Origin: Saccharofermentans sp. | GTDB lineage: Bacteria; Bacillota_A; Clostridia; Saccharofermentanales; Saccharofermentanaceae | Length of the DNA: 11,280 nucleotides | Assembly (NCBI GenBank): GCA_024695565.1 | Contig: JAILHX010000129.1 | Span: forward strand, 1-11,280 | Reading direction: 5' to 3' | In this document: positions 7,565 to 11,280 of the stretch, one piece after another | Layout of the letters: the number at the start of each line of letters is the position of its first letter | Position numbering within the stretch: the first letter of the stretch is position 1 | Position numbers and translations under genes: made by a program | The notes under the pieces: model-generated | What the model saw: the letters and a program-made list of their open reading frames with translations, nothing else | What the model was told of the DNA's origin: nothing | Databases searched by the model: none

Positions 7565-9679
7565 ATGATAAGAAGGTTTCGCGAATGGTTCAGTATCAGA
7601 CTTGCTAAGAATCCGGGACAGATAGTTCTGCTCTCGATCCTGTTCTTCAACATAGTATTCTTCTTCTTGTCAGCCTTCATTATCAGCAGGATGTCTTTAA
7701 GCGGTACAGAAGAACTGGGATTTTTGGAATCTGCTTTCTATACGGTCAGCATGATCCTTGATGCCGGATGCATCTCATATGTAGTTGCTGATATCGGACC
7801 GGGGAACGCGGCTATAGCACTGGTCTGTCTCATTATCGTCATTATCGGAATGATCTCATTTACAGGTGCGGTGATCGGTTATATCACCAACTACATCTCC
7901 AACTTCATTGAAGCTTCCAATGCCGGCAATCACAGATTGTTAATGTCCAATCACTTTGTGATCCTGAATTGGAATTCCAGGGCGCTTGAGATCGTTAACG
8001 ACCTTTTGTACAGCGAGAACGTTGATAAAGTTGTCGTTTTGGTCGGATCAGGCAAAGAAGACATCGAGAAGCAGATCGATGAGCGGCTTCATGAGACCGT
8101 AAAACGTGAGAACAACAAGATTGAAGAAGCATGCAGCTCCAGATCTTACCTGTCACGCAAACTCTACTGTATGCGCCACAAGTTCAAGAACAAGCTTACC
8201 ATCGTTGTAAGAGAGGGTGACGTTTTCTCATCCAAGCAGCTGTTTGACATATCGCTTCATCATGCTTCTTCTGTGGTAATCCTAGGAGAGGACATAAGCG
8301 ATAACACATGCAGATATGCTGTAAGCGATAAGATCGACAGATTCGGAAGCGGAAATGCACTGACGATCAAGACGCTCATGCAGGTGGCAGACATCACTTC
8401 GGCGTCTTTTTCCGAAGATAATCAAAGAATAATCGTCGAGGTAACTGATGACTGGACCTGGAATCTGGTGCAGAAGATCATCAGGAGCAAGCAGGTGGAC
8501 GGCAAGTGCAATATCGTACCTGTCAGAGTCAATCAGATCTTAGGCCAGATGATGGCACAGTTCTCGTTAATGCCTGAGCTGAATTCTATCTACAATGAAC
8601 TGCTGTCCAATAAGGGTGCTTCATTCTACACGTCGCCCTGTAAGAGCAGTGATGAGATATCCTATATCAGAGATTCTCTGAATAAGAACAGTCATGTAGT
8701 TCCTCTTACGATAAGGACAGATAAGGAAAAGAATTATTGCTACTACATGGCTCTGAACGATAGGGATCATTTGAGAAGAAGTGATAAGGACTTGTCGGGC
8801 ATGCCTTTCAGGCTTAATAAGGACTTCTGGTTAGAGAAGAAGAATATCCTTGTGTTAGGTCATAACAGCAAGTGCAGGGAGATCATGAACGGCTTTGTAT
8901 CGTTCCTCTCGGAATGGGGATATAAGGATTCAGACGAACAGCTTCTCAGCATCGTTGTCATTGATGATGAGAAGAGCCTCGAAAAGATGGATTACTACAA
9001 GGAGTATCCGTTTGTAATCAAGACAGTTGCGGCAGAGATTTTCGAGAAAGACCTCATATGCAATTCAATTAATGAAGTTCTCAATCTTAATGCCGAGGAT
9101 ATCAGTGTTCTCATTCTGTCTGATGACCTGGTTCCCAAGGAAGAGACGGATGCCGGAATGTTTGCCAATCTCGTCTACGTACAGGACATCATCAGCGATA
9201 AAGTTGAGGCTGATCCGAACTTCGACGTCGGAAGCATCGATGTAATAGCCGAGATCAATGATCCTAAACACCATGATGTTGTCAGCAGCTACAGCGTAAA
9301 GAATGTAGTCATCAGTAACAGATATATCAGTAAGATGATCACACAGATCGGCGAGAAGGATGCGATCTTCAACTTCTATCAGGATATTCTCGTTTACGAT
9401 GAAGAAAATGAAGACGAATATGACAGCAAAGAGATCTATGTTAAGAAGGCAAAAGATTTCTTCGTTGAAATACCTCGCGAATGCACGGCTGATAAACTCA
9501 TAAGAGGAGTATTTGACGCGTCTTACGATCCTGAGATTCCTGCAGCAAAGCAGAACATCTCGATCGTCTTAGGAACCGTTAAGCAAAGCGGTGAGATAAC
9601 TCTGTTCAGTGGTGACCAGTCGCAGATTAATGTGAATATTGAAGAAAACGATAAATTAATCGTATTCAGCAATCACTGA
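7565..9679 (+). CDS. CASTOR/POLLUX-type ion channel with tandem RCK-like domains
   Basis: The 704-aa protein resembles the CASTOR/POLLUX (DMI1) channel family, known from plant nuclear cation channels and bacterial homologues. TM1 is at about 18-42, a pore helix and filter-like loop at 52-75 (MILDAGCIS, at the place of the plant ADSGNH-type filter), and TM2 at about 82-112. The first RCK/Rossmann-like region starts at HFVILNWNSRALEIVNDLL (130-148). ISLHHASSVVILGED (229-243) and the IVEVTDDWTWNLV to GQMMAQFSLMPELNSIYNEL stretch (290-346) follow the family pattern. A second such region starts at KNILVLGHNSKCREIM (426-441). The ATG at 7565 has GAGGT (7552-7556) eight bases upstream. The gene stands alone between a terminator and a new promoter. 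It probably gates ion flow in response to cytoplasmic ligands; the conducted ion (K+ or Ca2+) cannot be read from the sequence. Confidence 0.82.
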   Translation: MIRRFREWFSIRLAKNPGQIVLLSILFFNIVFFFLSAFIISRMSLSGTEELGFLESAFYTVSMILDAGCISYVVADIGPGNAAIALVCLIIVIIGMISFTGAVIGYITNYISNFIEASNAGNHRLLMSNHFVILNWNSRALEIVNDLLYSENVDKVVVLVGSGKEDIEKQIDERLHETVKRENNKIEEACSSRSYLSRKLYCMRHKFKNKLTIVVREGDVFSSKQLFDISLHHASSVVILGEDISDNTCRYAVSDKIDRFGSGNALTIKTLMQVADITSASFSEDNQRIIVEVTDDWTWNLVQKIIRSKQVDGKCNIVPVRVNQILGQMMAQFSLMPELNSIYNELLSNKGASFYTSPCKSSDEISYIRDSLNKNSHVVPLTIRTDKEKNYCYYMALNDRDHLRRSDKDLSGMPFRLNKDFWLEKKNILVLGHNSKCREIMNGFVSFLSEWGYKDSDEQLLSIVVIDDEKSLEKMDYYKEYPFVIKTVAAEIFEKDLICNSINEVLNLNAEDISVLILSDDLVPKEETDAGMFANLVYVQDIISDKVEADPNFDVGSIDVIAEINDPKHHDVVSSYSVKNVVISNRYISKMITQIGEKDAIFNFYQDILVYDEENEDEYDSKEIYVKKAKDFFVEIPRECTADKLIRGVFDASYDPEIPAAKQNISIVLGTVKQSGEITLFSGDQSQINVNIEENDKLIVFSNH

Positions 9680-9722
9680 TACGCTTAAGTGTTTTCCCCG
9701 CATTATCGACATAGGACCTGCG

Positions 9723-9731
9723 TGATATAAT
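9723..9731 (+). promoter_or_regulatory. Extended -10 promoter of the GNAT operon
   Basis: TGATATAAT is a perfect extended -10. The -35 (TTATCG, 9703-9708, 17-bp spacing) is weak. The start would fall near 9738, leaving a leader of only about 14 bases that begins almost at the Shine-Dalgarno GGTGAGG (9737-9743). The same TGATATAAT precedes the interrupted gene at 4128. Confidence 0.65.
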
Positions 9732-9751
9732 ATTCTGGTGAGGTTTTCTGA

Positions 9752-10183
9752 ATGAATACTATAAACGGTTTTGAGATAACAAATACCATTACACCGGAAG
9801 AATACATGGAGATGCGGAAGGCCGTATGCTGGAGCAGTTTTCCTTTAGAGCAGGCTGCAGAAGGACTTAAGAATTCCGCTGTTTTGTGTTGTATCCGTGA
9901 TAACGGCAGGCCCATAGGTATCGGCAGGGCTGTCAGCGATCACGGTTATGTTGTTTATATCGCAGATGTTATCGTTATTCCTGAGTATCAGGGTCAGGGC
10001 CTGGGAAGAGAGATAATGGAGTATCTGTTATCTGAGATAAAGAGTTCTCTTAAGCCCGGTTACAGGGTCATGATCAGCCTCCTGGCAGCCCAGGGCAAAG
10101 AGAAGTTCTATAACAAGTTCGGTTTTGTTGACAGACCGAATGACTGGTATGGCTGCGGTATGCATCAGTGGCTGGAAGGATAA
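9752..10183 (+). CDS. GNAT family N-acetyltransferase (first of two)
   Basis: This 143-aa protein has the GNAT fold, which transfers an acetyl group from acetyl-CoA to an amine. Motif A is clear in VIVIPEYQGQGLGREIMEYL (73-92), with the Q-G-Q-G-L-G pyrophosphate-binding loop, preceded by the beta strand GYVVYIADV. The C-terminal KFYNKFGFVDRPND is the usual motif B closing segment. Length is normal for a single-domain GNAT. The ATG at 9752 has GGTGAGG eight bases upstream. The substrate cannot be deduced: GNATs of this size act on small amines, amino acids, antibiotics or protein N-termini. It is the first gene after its own promoter and ends 4 bp before the next acetyltransferase. Confidence 0.9.
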   Translation: MNTINGFEITNTITPEEYMEMRKAVCWSSFPLEQAAEGLKNSAVLCCIRDNGRPIGIGRAVSDHGYVVYIADVIVIPEYQGQGLGREIMEYLLSEIKSSLKPGYRVMISLLAAQGKEKFYNKFGFVDRPNDWYGCGMHQWLEG

Positions 10184-10187
10184 ACCG

Positions 10188-10637
10188 ATGGAAGAGTTTA
10201 TAGTCCTGGACAGCACATATCTTGATCAGATGGCAACGCTTTTTCAGAAGGCTTTCCGCGGGAATCCCTGGAATGACGACTGGAGCGATCCTGTTCAGCT
10301 TTTGGAATACGTCAGGGAGATCTCAGGATCTTATAACGCTCTGAATTACGGTCTCTTAATTGACGGGAAACTTGCGGCCATGTCACTTGGAATGATCCGT
10401 CACTGGTGGGAAGGAACAAAATACAATATTGAAGAACTCTGTGTCGATCCGAAGATGCAGGGGCAGGGTATCGGAACGAGATTTATGAAGATGATCGAAG
10501 ACGATATCAGGGGCAAAGACCTTTGCGGTATATTCCTTCAGACCGATAATGATAAACCGTCTTACCGTTTCTATCAGAAGAACGGATTTAACGAACTGAA
10601 TTCGCATGTAAGTTATTATAAGAGGATAAAAGACTGA
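10188..10637 (+). CDS. GNAT family N-acetyltransferase (second of two)
   Basis: This 149-aa protein is a second GNAT. Motif A is in ELCVDPKMQGQGIGTRFMKM, with the Q-G-Q-G-I-G acetyl-CoA loop; the C-terminal part has SYRFYQKNGFNELNSHVSYY, the typical motif B. The N-terminal AFRGNPWNDDW and the HWWEGTKYNIEEL stretch recall acetyltransferases of the aminoglycoside 6'-N type, but the similarity is too general to name a substrate. The start at 10188 is chosen over the upstream in-frame ATG at 10125 because GGAAGGA (10173-10179) lies eight bases before it and the longer form would overlap the previous gene by 59 bp. Spacing of 4 bp from the preceding stop indicates translational coupling. The two GNATs differ in sequence beyond the motifs and are not a recent duplication. 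Confidence 0.9.
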   Translation: MEEFIVLDSTYLDQMATLFQKAFRGNPWNDDWSDPVQLLEYVREISGSYNALNYGLLIDGKLAAMSLGMIRHWWEGTKYNIEELCVDPKMQGQGIGTRFMKMIEDDIRGKDLCGIFLQTDNDKPSYRFYQKNGFNELNSHVSYYKRIKD

Positions 10638-10638
10638 T

Positions 10639-11280
10639 ATGAAGACCGACCGATTAAAGCTTCACTTCAAAAAGGAGAACAGTGTCAACATCATTCTCTC
10701 ACTTATCATTGTCGGACTTGCCTTTGCCATGCTCTATCTGGCACCTCTAAGACTTGATGACTGGACATGGGGAAGTTCTGTAGGCATTGACCGTCTCAAG
10801 ACATTCTCTACAGGATATAGCGGCAGATTCTTCTCGAATACGTTAACACCTGTCCTGCTCCATATACCGGCATTCATAAGAGTCATTTTCCAGGTCGCAG
10901 TTTTAGGCGGAGCAGGATACTATCTTTACCGTACGGTAAAGAATGCATATCTGTTCTACTTATCGGTAATGCTTATTCTGCTAATGCCTGCCGAGATATA
11001 TAACCAGACAGTTACATGGGTATCGGGATTTACGAATTTTGTACTGCCGGTCCTGTCGGTCCTTTTCGTCTATCACCTCTGCGTAAATGTGATCCTTGAG
11101 AATAAGCCGGTTCCGGTTCCTGCGGTCCTTGTTATCTGTCCGGTCATTATTCTGTCGCAGGGAATACTCGAGACTACTACCATTTATGTTTTCTTCATGC
11201 TCGCGGTCACGCTGTGCCTTTACTATGTGAGATATAAGAAACTGTCCATTCCCTGTGCAGTATTCTTTATCTGCTCCATC
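10639..11280 (+). CDS. Multi-pass membrane protein, N-terminal part (continues past window)
   Basis: An open frame starts at ATG 10639, one base after the preceding stop, and stays open for 214 codons to the window edge. After a basic N-terminus (MKTDRLKLHFKKENS) it has a first TM at about 17-35, an outside loop with LRLDDWTWGSS (about 37-47) and YSGRFFSNTL, and then several hydrophobic segments, with YNQTVTWVSGFTNFVLPVLS in between. A first-loop acidic DDW followed by a G-R motif, and the W-x-S-G-x-x-N-F-x-L-P pattern, resemble the DUF6056-type polytopic membrane proteins, which look like GT-C glycosyltransferases. That assignment is from memory and moderate. The Shine-Dalgarno AGAGGA (10621-10626) is somewhat far from the start. 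It is probably in one operon with the two acetyltransferases, which might hint at cell-envelope sugar modification. Confidence 0.7.
   Translation, partial: MKTDRLKLHFKKENSVNIILSLIIVGLAFAMLYLAPLRLDDWTWGSSVGIDRLKTFSTGYSGRFFSNTLTPVLLHIPAFIRVIFQVAVLGGAGYYLYRTVKNAYLFYLSVMLILLMPAEIYNQTVTWVSGFTNFVLPVLSVLFVYHLCVNVILENKPVPVPAVLVICPVIILSQGILETTTIYVFFMLAVTLCLYYVRYKKLSIPCAVFFICSI

Overview
The window reads as a chromosomal segment of a low-to-mid GC Firmicute, most likely an uncultured gut or rumen member of the Clostridia. This rests on a class III glutamine synthetase behind a P-II gene, purine-rich Shine-Dalgarno sites, TATAAT-type promoters and many hairpin-plus-T terminators. Genus or species cannot be read from the sequence. 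All genes are on the + strand.

Layout. (1) 3-2364: end of a P-II nitrogen regulator gene, then a class III glutamine synthetase, closed by a terminator. (2) 2416-4073: CTP synthase (pyrG), a glutamine-consuming enzyme, with its own terminator. (3) 4131-7484: a small membrane-anchored protein gene of unknown function, split in two by a 2,589-bp mobile element. (4) 7565-9679: a two-TM ion channel of the CASTOR/POLLUX type with two large RCK-like cytoplasmic regions. (5) 9726-11280: an apparent operon of two GNAT acetyltransferases and the start of a multi-pass membrane protein that runs off the window.

The most interesting region is the mobile element at 4585-7173. It has GGCT(C/A)TTT ends and an 8-bp target duplication, AATACATT. 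Removing the element and one duplication copy joins the two host gene halves exactly in frame. It carries an IS1595-type (ISXO2-like) DDE/N transposase, broken by an apparent one-base deletion near 5516, and directly downstream an intact TnpB-like RuvC nuclease. The TnpB looks like the clade without a zinc ribbon and with a relocated RuvC-II glutamate. There is no Y1 or serine transposase of the kind usually paired with TnpB. The element's strong promoter overlaps two LexA-like boxes arranged as an inverted repeat. If the nuclease uses a right-end omega RNA, its guide would be read from the interrupted host gene, so it would target the empty insertion site. The element structure is seen in the sequence; the RNA-guided and SOS-control models are inference.
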